A stretch of DNA of 64,000 nucleotides from Chryseobacterium sp. 7. Lineage in GTDB: Bacteria; Bacteroidota; Bacteroidia; Flavobacteriales; Weeksellaceae. Position 1 is the stretch's first letter; every line of letters starts with the position of its first letter. Positions 33,876-42,212 of the stretch are shown here, in pieces. The notes beneath the pieces were generated by a model that saw only the letters and a program-made list of their open reading frames with translations, had not been told where the DNA came from and ran no database searches. The position numbers were made by a program, and so were the translations under genes. The stretch is from the NCBI RefSeq assembly GCF_003663845.1, contig NZ_RCCA01000001.1, positions 2,108,001 through 2,172,000 of the forward strand, in the 5' to 3' direction.

Positions 33876-35018
33876 ATGTCATTTGAGTCTTTAGGATTAT
33901 CACACAATATTATTCGTTCTGTTAAAAAGTTAGGGTATTTAAAACCGTTTCCCATTCAGGAGCAGGCTGTTCCCGTTATTTTGCAGGGGAAAGATCTGAT
34001 GGGAATTGCACAGACAGGTTCCGGGAAAACGGCTTGTTTTGTGATGCCGATTTTAGAAAAGTTGCAGAATGCAGAAGTTAAAAAAGACCGTAATGTTCAG
34101 GCTTTAATATTGGTTCCTACGCGTGAGCTGGCGATTCAGATAGATGAAGTCTGCAGGGCTTTTACCGAAAACCTGAAGAGAGAAGTTCGCACAATGGCTG
34201 TATACGGAGGTGTTTCCATCAACCCACAGATGAAAGGCATGTTTGGGATAGAAGTTTTGATTGCAACTCCGGGACGTTTGCTGGACTTAATTGATCATAA
34301 TGCATTAAGCATTTCAGGAATTAAACATTTGGTGATTGATGAAGCTGATAAAATGTTTCAGTTAGGATTTGGTGAAGAAATGAATAAGCTCTTTGCCATG
34401 ATGCCTGTTGCAAAACAGACTATCCTATTTTCGGCGACTCTGAATGATAAGGTTGCTGAAATGAAAGAACGTCTTTCTATCAATCCTACGATTATTGAAA
34501 TCAAAAAAGAAGAAGTTGAAATTGATCATATTGAACAACTTGCTTACCACGTTTCTCCGGAAAATAAAGGTCCTTTTTTAAGATATTTAATTAAAGAAAA
34601 GAAGGTTGAAAAAGCGTTAGTTTTTGTTTCCTCCACAAGATCTGCAGATAATCTGGTAGAGAAGCTTAAAAAGAATAAAATAAAAGCCGTAGCAATTCAC
34701 AGCCAGAAATCGCAAGGTGCAAGAAGGAATAACCTGGAAGAATTCAAGGTAGACGGCGCTCAGATTTTGGTAGCTACCGACTTAATTGGTCGTGGAATTC
34801 ATATAGAATCTCTGCCATGTGTCATCAATTACGAATTGCCGCGTTCTCCACTAGATTATATTCACCGAATTGGTAGAACAGGACGTGCCAATGAAAAAGG
34901 AACCGCAATCAGTATTCTGACGGATGATGAATTGCAGCATTTCAGAGTCATTCAAAAGAAAATGGGCAGAAAAGTGACGCTGCAAAGAACAGAAGGTATT
35001 GATTTACACGGATATTAA
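33876..35018 (+). CDS. DEAD-box RNA helicase
   Basis: An ATP-dependent RNA helicase, RhlE/CsdA-like, 380 residues with almost no C-terminal extension. Motifs in order: Q motif (FESLGLSHNI ... PFPIQEQAV), AQTGSGKT (45-52), PTRELAIQI, TPGRLLDL, VIDEADKMF, FSATL, ATDLIGRGIH and HRIGRTGR. Such helicases act in ribosome assembly and cold adaptation. It stands alone with its own promoter and a terminator. Confidence 0.93.
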   Translation: MSFESLGLSHNIIRSVKKLGYLKPFPIQEQAVPVILQGKDLMGIAQTGSGKTACFVMPILEKLQNAEVKKDRNVQALILVPTRELAIQIDEVCRAFTENLKREVRTMAVYGGVSINPQMKGMFGIEVLIATPGRLLDLIDHNALSISGIKHLVIDEADKMFQLGFGEEMNKLFAMMPVAKQTILFSATLNDKVAEMKERLSINPTIIEIKKEEVEIDHIEQLAYHVSPENKGPFLRYLIKEKKVEKALVFVSSTRSADNLVEKLKKNKIKAVAIHSQKSQGARRNNLEEFKVDGAQILVATDLIGRGIHIESLPCVINYELPRSPLDYIHRIGRTGRANEKGTAISILTDDELQHFRVIQKKMGRKVTLQRTEGIDLHGY

Positions 35019-35033
35019 TCTTTCATGATAAAT

Positions 35034-35070
35034 AAAAAAGGTTTCAGTTTATACAATTGAAACCTTTTTT
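35034..35070 (+). terminator. Terminator after the DEAD-box helicase gene
   Basis: Perfect 13-bp stem AAAAAAGGTTTCA / TGAAACCTTTTTT with an 11-base loop. Confidence 0.8.
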
Positions 35071-35087
35071 ATTGAAAAAATCGGTAC

Positions 35088-35212
35088 CACAAAAATCATT
35101 ATCGGTACAATTAATGCTTTATTCACTTTAAATTCTTGAATTTTTGATAAATTCGCGCAAGCTGATCTTTTTACATTGTCCTGATACATAATGACAGGAC
35201 AAATCGGCAATA
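35088..35212 (-). pseudogene. Decayed duplicate of the pncA promoter and first codons
   Basis: On the plus strand this matches 33616-33746 in order: CACAAAAATCATT, then ATTAATGCTTT, TTTAAATTCTTGAATTTTTG, and GGACAAATCGGCAATA. Read on the minus strand it begins GTG-AAT-AAA-GCA-TTA-ATT, parallel to the pncA start MKKALI, then loses frame and ends. It is a truncated copy of pncA's 5' end, kept together with the TTGTCC / GGACAA palindrome (35176-35202). Confidence 0.7.
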
Positions 35213-35237
35213 ATTAAAAATTAAAAACCCTTGAACA

Positions 35238-35774
35238 ATGAGCGATTTAGAGAAAAAAAAGTTTCCAATAGGCCAGTTTGAAGCTCCTGAAAACATTTGT
35301 GACACCACATTGGATACTTATATCAAAGTGATCAAAGACTTTCCCGGAAAACTGAAAAATCTCATTGAACATCTTACAGACGACCAGCTGGATACTCCTT
35401 ACCGAGAAGGGGGCTGGACGGTAAGACAACTTGTAAACCATCTTTCAGACAGTCATATGAACAGTTTTATCCGTTTTAAACTGGCGCTTACAGAAGATAA
35501 TCCTACCATAAAACCTTATGATGAAGCCAAATGGGCTGAGCTGCAGGACAGTTTTCATATGCCTGTAAAACCAGCTATGAGAATGCTGAAGGGAACACAT
35601 CAGAGATGGGTGACACTTCTTAAAAGCCTTACCAATAAACAATTTGAAAGAACTTTTCATCATCCCGAACACAATAAAAACTATAACTTAAGAGAAAGTC
35701 TTGCTTTATACGTTTGGCATTGCAATCATCATTTTGCTCATATTGAAAATCTGAAGACAGAAAAAGGTTGGTAA
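35238..35774 (+). CDS. YfiT/BstA-family putative thiol transferase
   Basis: A 178-residue DinB-superfamily protein of the YfiT type. The N-terminus FPIGQFEAPENICDTTLDTY and the metal His set in RQLVNHLSDSHMNSFIRFKL and YVWHCNHHFAHIENL match this group. Some members are bacillithiol S-transferases (BstA), and the third gene downstream encodes the bacilliredoxin-like YtxJ, which supports that reading. It starts a four-gene operon with overlapping or nearly overlapping reading frames. Confidence 0.85.
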   Translation: MSDLEKKKFPIGQFEAPENICDTTLDTYIKVIKDFPGKLKNLIEHLTDDQLDTPYREGGWTVRQLVNHLSDSHMNSFIRFKLALTEDNPTIKPYDEAKWAELQDSFHMPVKPAMRMLKGTHQRWVTLLKSLTNKQFERTFHHPEHNKNYNLRESLALYVWHCNHHFAHIENLKTEKGW

Positions 35775-36229
35775 GAAAACATCTTAATAATCCCATATAT
35801 TATCAGGGAATTATCAACAGAATTTCCTTGTTATCTGAAAACTCCACCGGAAAGTGGGGTAAAATGAACGTGTGTCAAATGCTGAAGCATTGTGATCTTG
35901 TTCTTCAGGTAGCATTGGGAAAGCTTGAACTTCCGCGTATTAACGTCCTGTTTGAGTCCATTGGGAAATTTACTAAAATAGAAATGTATGTTTTCAACAA
36001 TGGAATTCCCAGAAACATGCCTACTTTTCAAAAACTAATCGTTAATTTTGAGTGTGATTTTGATGGTTCAAAAACCAATCTGCTGAAAACGCTGGAGGAG
36101 TTCCGGGAAGCTTGTGAAATACACACGCTGCCCGACCGCCACAGATTATTCGGTAAAATGACTGAGAAAGACTGGACATTTTTAGAGTACAAACATCTTG
36201 ATCATCATCTAAAACAATTTAATGTATGA
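35768..36229 (+). CDS. DUF1569-family protein
   Basis: A 153-residue DinB-superfamily protein of the DUF1569 type: GKWGKMNVCQMLKHCDLVLQ near the N-terminus and LFGKMTEKDWTFLEYKHLDHHLKQF at the C-terminus carry the conserved His residues. The start is a TTG at 35768 that overlaps the end of the YfiT-like gene by seven bases, and there is no better ATG before the conserved region. Its end overlaps the YtxJ-like start by four bases. Function unknown; probably a metal-binding hydrolase or transferase working with its neighbours. Confidence 0.8.
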   Translation: MVRKHLNNPIYYQGIINRISLLSENSTGKWGKMNVCQMLKHCDLVLQVALGKLELPRINVLFESIGKFTKIEMYVFNNGIPRNMPTFQKLIVNFECDFDGSKTNLLKTLEEFREACEIHTLPDRHRLFGKMTEKDWTFLEYKHLDHHLKQFNV

Positions 36230-36606
36230 GTTTTTTTGATAAAATATTTGGTGGAAAAAGCGAAGCCCCGGAACAGAAAACGTTCTGGAAAAAGATAGAG
36301 TCTGAAGAAGATCTTGCAAAAGCAATAGAAGATTCTTTTCAGAATAAAATAGCGATATTTAAACATTCAACAAGCTGTTTTATCAGCAGAACAGTATTGA
36401 AAAACTTTGAAAAAGAAATTGAAAATTCTGATCAGGAGGTACACATATACTATTTGGATTTATTGGCCCACAGACCTGTTTCTAACAAAATAGCAGCGGA
36501 TTTTGAGATCCGACACGAAAGTCCGCAGTTGATTGTAATAGAAAATGGAAAGGCTGTAAACAACGCTTCACACCAGGATATTTCTTTAAGCCAGATTGTA
36601 TCATGA
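36226..36606 (+). CDS. ytxJ: YtxJ-like monothiol bacilliredoxin
   Basis: A 126-residue thioredoxin-fold protein. The KHSTSCFISRTVLKNFE segment carries the single active Cys51 typical of YtxJ, a protein linked with the low-molecular-weight thiol bacillithiol. ESPQLIVIENGKAV supplies the cis-Pro strand. It overlaps the genes on both sides by four bases (ATGA junctions), so the operon is tightly coupled. It likely reduces mixed disulfides between proteins and bacillithiol. Confidence 0.85.
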   Translation: MSFFDKIFGGKSEAPEQKTFWKKIESEEDLAKAIEDSFQNKIAIFKHSTSCFISRTVLKNFEKEIENSDQEVHIYYLDLLAHRPVSNKIAADFEIRHESPQLIVIENGKAVNNASHQDISLSQIVS

Positions 36607-37199
36607 AGAATATAAATAATTATTTAGCCAAAGTATTGAATGTTCCCCTTCAAAATGTGAACACCTGCAGCCTTCACTATGAAGTAAAGAAGATTCCTAA
36701 AAATCAGTTTCTTCTTCAGTATGGCGAAATCTGCCGTCATATTTTCTTTGTAGAAAAAGGTCTGATAAAGATGTATTCTATTGATAAAAACGGAAAGGAA
36801 CATATTATACAATTTGCCCCTGAAAGCTGGCTGATTTCTGACCGAAGCAGTCTTTATTTCAATGAAAAATCCATTTATTATATAGAAGCAGTGGAAGATT
36901 CGGAAGTTCTGTTCCTTCACCCTGATTTCTTTAATAAGTTAGTGGAACAGTTCCCGAACAGTATTGAAAGAAGTGATTTTCTTCTTCAGAAACATATCAG
37001 AAGTCTTCAGAACAGGATCAATTCTTTGTTGGGAGAAACGGCAGAAGAAAGATACATGAAATTCATTAAAATGTATCCGGATTTACTTCTGAGAGTTCCA
37101 CAATGGATGATTGCTTCCTATCTTGGAATTACACCTGAAAGTTTGAGCCGTGTAAGAAAAGAACTGGCAAGGAAAAATTTCGTTCCGGATAATAAATAA
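36603..37199 (+). CDS. Crp/Fnr-family transcriptional regulator
   Basis: A 198-residue regulator. The cyclic-nucleotide-binding-like domain runs from about 20 to 120 (LQYGEICRHIFFVEKGLIKMYS), followed by a dimer helix and a winged helix with VPQWMIASYLGITPESLSRVRKEL at about 163-186. No iron-sulfur cysteine motif is evident. It is the last gene of the YfiT-DUF1569-YtxJ operon, so it may sense redox or thiol stress, but the ligand is unknown. Confidence 0.9.
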   Translation: MKNINNYLAKVLNVPLQNVNTCSLHYEVKKIPKNQFLLQYGEICRHIFFVEKGLIKMYSIDKNGKEHIIQFAPESWLISDRSSLYFNEKSIYYIEAVEDSEVLFLHPDFFNKLVEQFPNSIERSDFLLQKHIRSLQNRINSLLGETAEERYMKFIKMYPDLLLRVPQWMIASYLGITPESLSRVRKELARKNFVPDNK

Positions 37200-37211
37200 A
37201 AAAAGCTGGGA

Positions 37212-37326
37212 GATGGAAGAAGGAGGCTTGAAGTTCTGGTGAATAAAGAGCTGTAAGATATCCTTTACATTATCAATGAAAATTGAGATAATTTTTTTAA
37301 GACTACAATAATTTCCATCTTCCATC
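37212..37326. repeat. Low-complexity inverted repeat GATGGAAGA / TCTTCCATC
   Basis: Between two convergent gene ends, GATGGAAGA (37212-37220) has its complement TCTTCCATC (37318-37326), embedded in purine-rich and pyrimidine-rich tracts. It may serve as a weak bidirectional terminator or be an interspersed repeat. Confidence 0.35.
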
Positions 37327-37337
37327 CTTCATCTTCC

Positions 37338-38759
37338 TTATTTTAAATAAATCTTTTTCGCAAGATTTCCAATCTGTGTAAGCTTTTCCTGGGTATTTTC
37401 AGTCCATGGAAGTCCTATGCAAAGTCTCATGCAGTTTTCAAACTGGTTCTGAAAGGTAAACATTCTTCCGGGAGCAATACTGATATTTTGTCTGATGGCG
37501 AGATCATATAATTCTGTGGTTCTTATTTTTTTATCAAATTCTACCCATAAAGAAAGTCCTCCCTGCGGACGGCTGGTTTTGGTTCCTTCCGGAAAAGATT
37601 CAGCAATCGTCTGAACATAATTCTGATAATTGAACTGTAATGTTCTGCGAAGCTGATGAAGATGTTTTTCATATTTTCCTGACTTCAAAAAGTTGGCAAC
37701 AGCTTCATTCACAATCGAAATAGAAGAGGTGGAATGCAGAAGTTTAAGCTTAAGAATTTTATCTTTATACTTTCCCGGAGCAATCCAGCCTACACGATAA
37801 CCTGGAGCCAGTGTTTTTGAAATAGAGCTGCAATACAGTACGTTTCCGTCTTTATCGAAAGATTTACAGCATTTTGGACGGCTGGAACCAAAATAAAGGT
37901 CTCCGTAGACATCATCTTCTATCAGTGGAATATTATTTTCAGAAAGTATCTTTACAATTTCCTTTTTATTTTCATCAGGCATGCAGCTTCCCAAAGGCGA
38001 ATTGAAATTGGGAATGAGCAGGCAGATATCTATTTTCGGAATTACTTTTTTCAGAGCTTCAATTTCAATTCCGGTCATAGGATGGGTAGGAAGTTCCAGT
38101 ACTTTTAAGCCTAATCCGTTGGCAAGCTGCAGGATTCCGGGATAGCAGGGACTTTCAATCGCAATGGTATCTCCTGGTTTTCCTAAAGCCATTAAGCAGA
38201 AAGAAAGGGCACTCATTCCGCCATTGGTAGTAATCAAATCGTTTTCACTCAGATTTCCTCCCCATTGCAGAGACCGTATAGCAATCATTCTTCTGAGCTT
38301 CAGATTTCCCTGAAGTTCTTCATATTCTGTACCTCCTTCTTTTAATTCTCTGATAGCGTTTACAATTTCTTTCTTGAGTTTAGCCTGAGGCAGCAGATCT
38401 CCAGATGGAATTCCGATAGAGAAAAAGGTAAGGTCTTTTTTACCCATATTTTCATATACTTTACTGATCAGCTCATCCGGTTCATCATTATTGGCAATCA
38501 ATGAAGGTCGGCTTACTTCCGGCAAAGGAAGTTTTGCAGACAGCAGCTGGCTTACAAAATAACCGGATTGAGGTTTAGATTCTACCAAAGACTGGGACTC
38601 CAGCTCAAGGAAAACACGTTTGGCCGTATTCATGCTCACCTGATGTTCATTACACAACATTCTGACTGAAGGAAGTTTGTCCCCCGCCTTTAAAATGCCA
38701 TTTCTGATCTGTCCTGCAATTCCGTCTGCAATTTCTGTATATAAGAATTCTTTGCTCAT
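37338..38759 (-). CDS. MocR-type regulator (GntR helix-turn-helix fused to aminotransferase fold)
   Basis: A 473-residue MocR-subfamily regulator. The GntR winged helix is at residues 1-75 (DGIAGQIRNGILKAGDKLPSVRML), then a class I aminotransferase-like domain with the PLP-lysine in SSISKTLAPGYRVGW. The protein senses PLP or an amino-acid adduct rather than catalysing a reaction. It is divergent from an EamA exporter gene 97 bases away, which is the usual target type. Both genes have perfect -7 elements in the shared gap. Confidence 0.9.
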   Translation of the reverse strand: MSKEFLYTEIADGIAGQIRNGILKAGDKLPSVRMLCNEHQVSMNTAKRVFLELESQSLVESKPQSGYFVSQLLSAKLPLPEVSRPSLIANNDEPDELISKVYENMGKKDLTFFSIGIPSGDLLPQAKLKKEIVNAIRELKEGGTEYEELQGNLKLRRMIAIRSLQWGGNLSENDLITTNGGMSALSFCLMALGKPGDTIAIESPCYPGILQLANGLGLKVLELPTHPMTGIEIEALKKVIPKIDICLLIPNFNSPLGSCMPDENKKEIVKILSENNIPLIEDDVYGDLYFGSSRPKCCKSFDKDGNVLYCSSISKTLAPGYRVGWIAPGKYKDKILKLKLLHSTSSISIVNEAVANFLKSGKYEKHLHQLRRTLQFNYQNYVQTIAESFPEGTKTSRPQGGLSLWVEFDKKIRTTELYDLAIRQNISIAPGRMFTFQNQFENCMRLCIGLPWTENTQEKLTQIGNLAKKIYLK

Positions 38760-38779
38760 ATTTTTAAACTGTGCTCATG

Positions 38780-38787
38780 CAAATATA
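38780..38787 (-). promoter_or_regulatory. -7 promoter element for the first MocR gene
   Basis: The minus strand reads TATATTTG, a perfect TAnnTTTG, 20 bases before the start codon. Confidence 0.6.
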
Positions 38788-38822
38788 CAAAACTGATACT
38801 GTGTTTATCTAACTATCCTTTC

Positions 38823-38830
38823 TAATTTTG
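38823..38830 (+). promoter_or_regulatory. -7 promoter element for the EamA transporter gene
   Basis: TAATTTTG is a perfect TAnnTTTG, 26 bases before the ATG. Confidence 0.6.
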
Positions 38831-38856
38831 AACCATCAATTAAAAGCTCGAATAAA

Positions 38857-39741
38857 ATGATGACAAAACAATTATCAAAAGATGAAAATATAAGCGGCTG
38901 GATTAATGGTTTTATTGGCGTAGTGCTATTCAGTGGCGGATTACCGGCAACAAAATTAGCCGTAATGGAAATGAGTCCTACTTTTGTAACCATCGTTCGT
39001 GCGGCAGTTGCGGGAGTTTTAGCACTTATTGTATTATGGTTGGGTAAAGAAAAACGTCCTGTCAAAAAAGATCTGGTGCCATTGCTTTTGGTTTCCCTTG
39101 GTTGTGTAATAGGCTTTCCGCTTCTTTCTGCATTGGCTCTTCAGTATCTTACTTCCGCTCATTCTATTGTATTTCTTGGAATGCTTCCTTTGGCTACAGC
39201 AATCTTTGGAGTTTTTCGTGGTGGGGAAAGGCCTCATCCTGTATTTTGGCTGTTTTCGATTGTAGGAAGTCTTCTCGTGATTGGCTATGCCGTTTCACAG
39301 GGAATATCTGCTTCTCCCGTTGGCGATATTCTGATGCTTCTTGCTGTTATTTTATGCGGAATGGGGTATGCTGAAGGGGCTAAGTTATCCAAAACTTTAG
39401 GCGGATGGCAGGTTATTTCATGGGCTTTGGTATTAGCATTGCCTATCATGATTCCTTTATTCTTTATTTATTTTCCTAAAGATATTCAGAATGTGAGTTT
39501 CCAGGGATGGTTTGGATTGGCTTATATTTCTCTTTTCAGCATGTTTATTGGCTTTATCTTTTGGTATAAAGGCTTGGCACAGGGTGGTATTGCCACAGTA
39601 GGCCAGTTGCAGCTGCTTCAGCCATTCTTTGGTCTGGCACTGGCTGCATGGCTTCTGCATGAGCAGGTAAGCATGGGAATGCTGGGTGTTACAATAGGAG
39701 TGATCTTATGTGTTGCAGGAACTAAAAAATTTGCTAAATAA
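38857..39741 (+). CDS. EamA/DMT-family transporter
   Basis: A 294-residue inner-membrane transporter with about ten hydrophobic helices in two EamA repeats, for example PTFVTIVRAAVAGVLALIVLW and YISLFSMFIGFIFWYKGLAQ. Such proteins export amino acids and related metabolites. Its divergent MocR regulator suggests control by PLP or an amino acid. The start ATG-ATG at 38857 is used; the second ATG is equally possible. Confidence 0.9.
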   Translation: MMTKQLSKDENISGWINGFIGVVLFSGGLPATKLAVMEMSPTFVTIVRAAVAGVLALIVLWLGKEKRPVKKDLVPLLLVSLGCVIGFPLLSALALQYLTSAHSIVFLGMLPLATAIFGVFRGGERPHPVFWLFSIVGSLLVIGYAVSQGISASPVGDILMLLAVILCGMGYAEGAKLSKTLGGWQVISWALVLALPIMIPLFFIYFPKDIQNVSFQGWFGLAYISLFSMFIGFIFWYKGLAQGGIATVGQLQLLQPFFGLALAAWLLHEQVSMGMLGVTIGVILCVAGTKKFAK

Positions 39742-39792
39742 TTAAAAAATACAGTTATAAATGGCAGCCCAACGCCCTTTGGTGTTGCCCAC

Positions 39793-39826
39793 AAAAGGCC
39801 CTTTTTCATAAAGAAATGGGGCTTTT
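39793..39826 (+). terminator. Terminator after the EamA gene
   Basis: AAAAGGCCC pairs with GGGGCTTTT with one internal mismatch and a T run. Just before it lies a GC-rich patch (GGCAGCCCAACGCCC at 39763-39777) of unknown meaning. The rest of the gap to 40084 is plain AT-rich DNA in which I see no clear promoter. Confidence 0.55.
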
Positions 39827-40084
39827 ATCTTTCAAAACCAAAATGTTGCAATAAATTTCAGACTTATTTAAATTGCAATAAACCGGCTATAAAGTGATTT
39901 TATTAGTTTATTTTAATCAATAAAATCAAAACTAATTTAAATTAATAATTATTTTAACTTTATTTAACGTTTTTATTATTTATAAAGGTTCAGTTTTTGC
40001 ATGCATACCAAAATCGATTACCAATACAATTTTTACTAAGATTAAGAGGATAGGAAGAAGAAAACAATTCCAAAAAGAGCTATT

Positions 40085-40681
40085 ATGGTTATCGACGAGA
40101 AGATTTTGATTTCAGCGGGAGCAGAAGCAAGACGTTATACCCCTTCAGAAACTCTATTCTGTGAAGGGGATATTCCTAATTACTACTACCAGATTATTAA
40201 AGGAGAGGTAAAACTCAACAATTACAATGAAGAAGGGAAGGAGTTTATCCAAAATATATTATCCAACGGAGAAAGTTGTGGAGAATCTATTCTTTTTATA
40301 GAAAAGCCTTATCCTATGAACGCTGAAGTGATCACAGAATGTACTGTTCTGAGGCTTCATAAATCTATTTTTTTCAATCTGTTGCAACAGTCTCCGGAAT
40401 TATGGCTGGAAGTAAGCAGCTTTCTTTCACAGCGTCTTTATTATAAATTCATTATGATGCAGAGCCTGTCATCTCAGAATCCTTCTATACGGCTTCGGGG
40501 ATTGATGGATTATCTTAAAAGTTTTCAACAGGATCTGAGTCCTTATTCTTTTTTGGTTCCGTTAACGAGGCAGCAAATGGCAAGTCTGACGGGGCTTTGT
40601 GTAGAAACAGCTATAAGAACCATTAAGCATATGGAAAGAGACAAGATATTAAGAATTGAAAACCGTAAAATTTTATACTAA
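40085..40681 (+). CDS. Crp/Fnr-family regulator, tandem copy 1
   Basis: A 198-residue regulator with a cyclic-nucleotide-type sensor (YYQIIKGEVKLNNYNEEGKE) and a C-terminal winged helix (LTRQQMASLTGLCVETAIR). It is strongly similar along its whole length to the next gene, so the pair arose by tandem duplication. Neither protein has Fnr-type cluster cysteines. They sit at the head of a catalase/ferritin-like stress gene set and may control it. Confidence 0.9.
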   Translation: MVIDEKILISAGAEARRYTPSETLFCEGDIPNYYYQIIKGEVKLNNYNEEGKEFIQNILSNGESCGESILFIEKPYPMNAEVITECTVLRLHKSIFFNLLQQSPELWLEVSSFLSQRLYYKFIMMQSLSSQNPSIRLRGLMDYLKSFQQDLSPYSFLVPLTRQQMASLTGLCVETAIRTIKHMERDKILRIENRKILY

Positions 40682-40738
40682 AAAATTATTTTAGGTATAT
40701 TATTTGCGTTTTTCATTACTTAAAAATCAATTAAAGCT

Positions 40739-41353
40739 ATGAAAACTATAAGCTGTATGAATATTCCTGAAAGCCTTCTATACTCATTCGGGGCAGAAGA
40801 AAGAAATTATAAGAAACGCGAAATTGTCTTTAAAGAAGAAGATCATGCGCTTTATTATTTTCAGATCAGTGTAGGAAAAGTAAAGCTTAATAACTATAAT
40901 GAAGACGGAAAGGAGTTTATTCATAATATTTTGGGCAAAAAACAAAGTTTTGGTGAAGCTATGCTCTTTCTCAATCAGGATTACCCGATTAATGCAGTTT
41001 GCCTTGATGAAACCCAGATTATAAGACTTCCCAAAAATAATTTCTTTGAAATGCTGAGCCAGAATCCGGATCTTTCACTGGAAATGAATGCCTGCCTTTC
41101 TCAGGAAGTTTTTTATAAGCTGAAAATGATGCAGAGTATGGCTTCTCAAAACCCGGCGCAAAGATTGAGAGCGTTATTGGATTATCTTAAAAGCTATCAT
41201 GATGAAGACTGCCACCAGTGCTTTCATATTGAGTTTACCAGACAGCAGCTAGCCAATCTTGTTGGGCTGCGTGTAGAAACTGTGATCAGAACTTTAAAGA
41301 AAATGGAGAAAGAAGGTATGCTAAGTTTAAAAGACCGTAAAATTTTGTATTAA
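40739..41353 (+). CDS. Crp/Fnr-family regulator, tandem copy 2
   Basis: A 204-residue paralogue of the preceding gene, with matching segments FQISVGKVKLNNYNEDGKE, SQNPAQRLRALLDYLKSY and the winged helix FTRQQLANLVGLRVETVIR. Both copies end LKDRKILY or IENRKILY. The 57-base gap allows co-transcription. The sensor ligand is unknown. The adjacent oxidative-stress genes suggest a stress input. Confidence 0.9.
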   Translation: MKTISCMNIPESLLYSFGAEERNYKKREIVFKEEDHALYYFQISVGKVKLNNYNEDGKEFIHNILGKKQSFGEAMLFLNQDYPINAVCLDETQIIRLPKNNFFEMLSQNPDLSLEMNACLSQEVFYKLKMMQSMASQNPAQRLRALLDYLKSYHDEDCHQCFHIEFTRQQLANLVGLRVETVIRTLKKMEKEGMLSLKDRKILY

Positions 41354-41572
41354 TATCATTTAACATGATTCAGGTCATAAAAAAAATGTTTATTAAGACA
41401 TACATTTGATATCTTATTCTTCACTACCTTCTTAAGACCTTAGTAAAAGGCGCGCAAAAAAGCATTTGCTTTTTATGAATTCATTTAACATTACCGATAC
41501 TCAACTGTTGCCGTCTAATACTAGTCACGGACTGTAATACCCATCACTAAAAATATAAACACCATTCACACC

Positions 41573-42160
41573 ATGCCAAATAAGATTTTAGAAACAGACA
41601 GTGCGGTTCCTGTCACAAAAAAAGGAACGGCAAACAAGTTAACCGCCAACAAGGAGGAAATGAAAAGTTCACCACTTCACAAGTTCTTCGTAAGCGCTCT
41701 TAAAGATATTTACTTTGCGGAAAATGCTATTCTTGAAGCATTGGAAAAAATGCAGGAATCTGCTACAACCGAAGAACTGAAAGATGCTTTTGAAGATCAT
41801 CACCTTCAGACCCAGAAACACGTTAAACGTCTTGAAAAAGTTTTCCAGCTTATTGATGAAAAGCCTGAAAAAAAAGAATGTAAGGCCATAAAAGGAATTA
41901 TTGAAGAAGGTGAAGAAGTGATCAAATCCACAGAATACGGCTCTACAACAAGAGATGTTGCATTGATTATTGCAGCACAAAAAGTAGAACATTATGAAAT
42001 TGCCACTTATGGCGGATTGGCTCAGCTTGCCATCACCATGGGACATGATAAGGCAGCAGATCTTCTTGAAAGAACACTGCAGGAAGAAGAGGATACCGAT
42101 TCTCATCTTACAGATATTGCAGAAGCATCCATCAATTTTGATGCAGAACAGGAAAATTAA
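41573..42160 (+). CDS. DUF892 (YciE/YciF-type) ferritin-like protein
   Basis: A 195-residue four-helix-bundle protein of the YciE/YciF stress family. After a 30-residue polar N-terminal tail come LHKFFVSALKDIYFAENAILEAL and the metal-binding pattern DHHLQTQKHVKRLE and KVEHYEIATYGGLAQLA. Ferritin-like members protect against oxidative or osmotic stress. It heads a likely operon with two small unknown genes and the catalase gene. A hairpin follows its stop codon. Confidence 0.88.
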   Translation: MPNKILETDSAVPVTKKGTANKLTANKEEMKSSPLHKFFVSALKDIYFAENAILEALEKMQESATTEELKDAFEDHHLQTQKHVKRLEKVFQLIDEKPEKKECKAIKGIIEEGEEVIKSTEYGSTTRDVALIIAAQKVEHYEIATYGGLAQLAITMGHDKAADLLERTLQEEEDTDSHLTDIAEASINFDAEQEN

Positions 42161-42172
42161 ATATACAATTAC

Positions 42173-42206
42173 AATAAGCCATGTAGCTTTTTCTATGTGG
42201 CTTATT
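42173..42206 (+). terminator. Hairpin between the DUF892 gene and the next small gene
   Basis: A 14-bp stem AATAAGCCATGTAG / CTATGTGGCTTATT with wobble pairs, followed by TTAAA, ending just six bases before the next start codon. It may attenuate the operon or mask the next start. Confidence 0.55.
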
Positions 42207-42212
42207 TTAAAC

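Noticed and set aside
41449..41475. GGCGCGC then GCATTTGC upstream of the DUF892 gene as a sigma-54 promoter
   Set aside because: The GG to GC spacing is not ten bases and there is no TGGCA, so the match fails.
41994..42212. Upstream extension of the small gene at 42213 into the DUF892 gene
   Set aside because: The extended part is the out-of-frame shadow of the DUF892 coding region.
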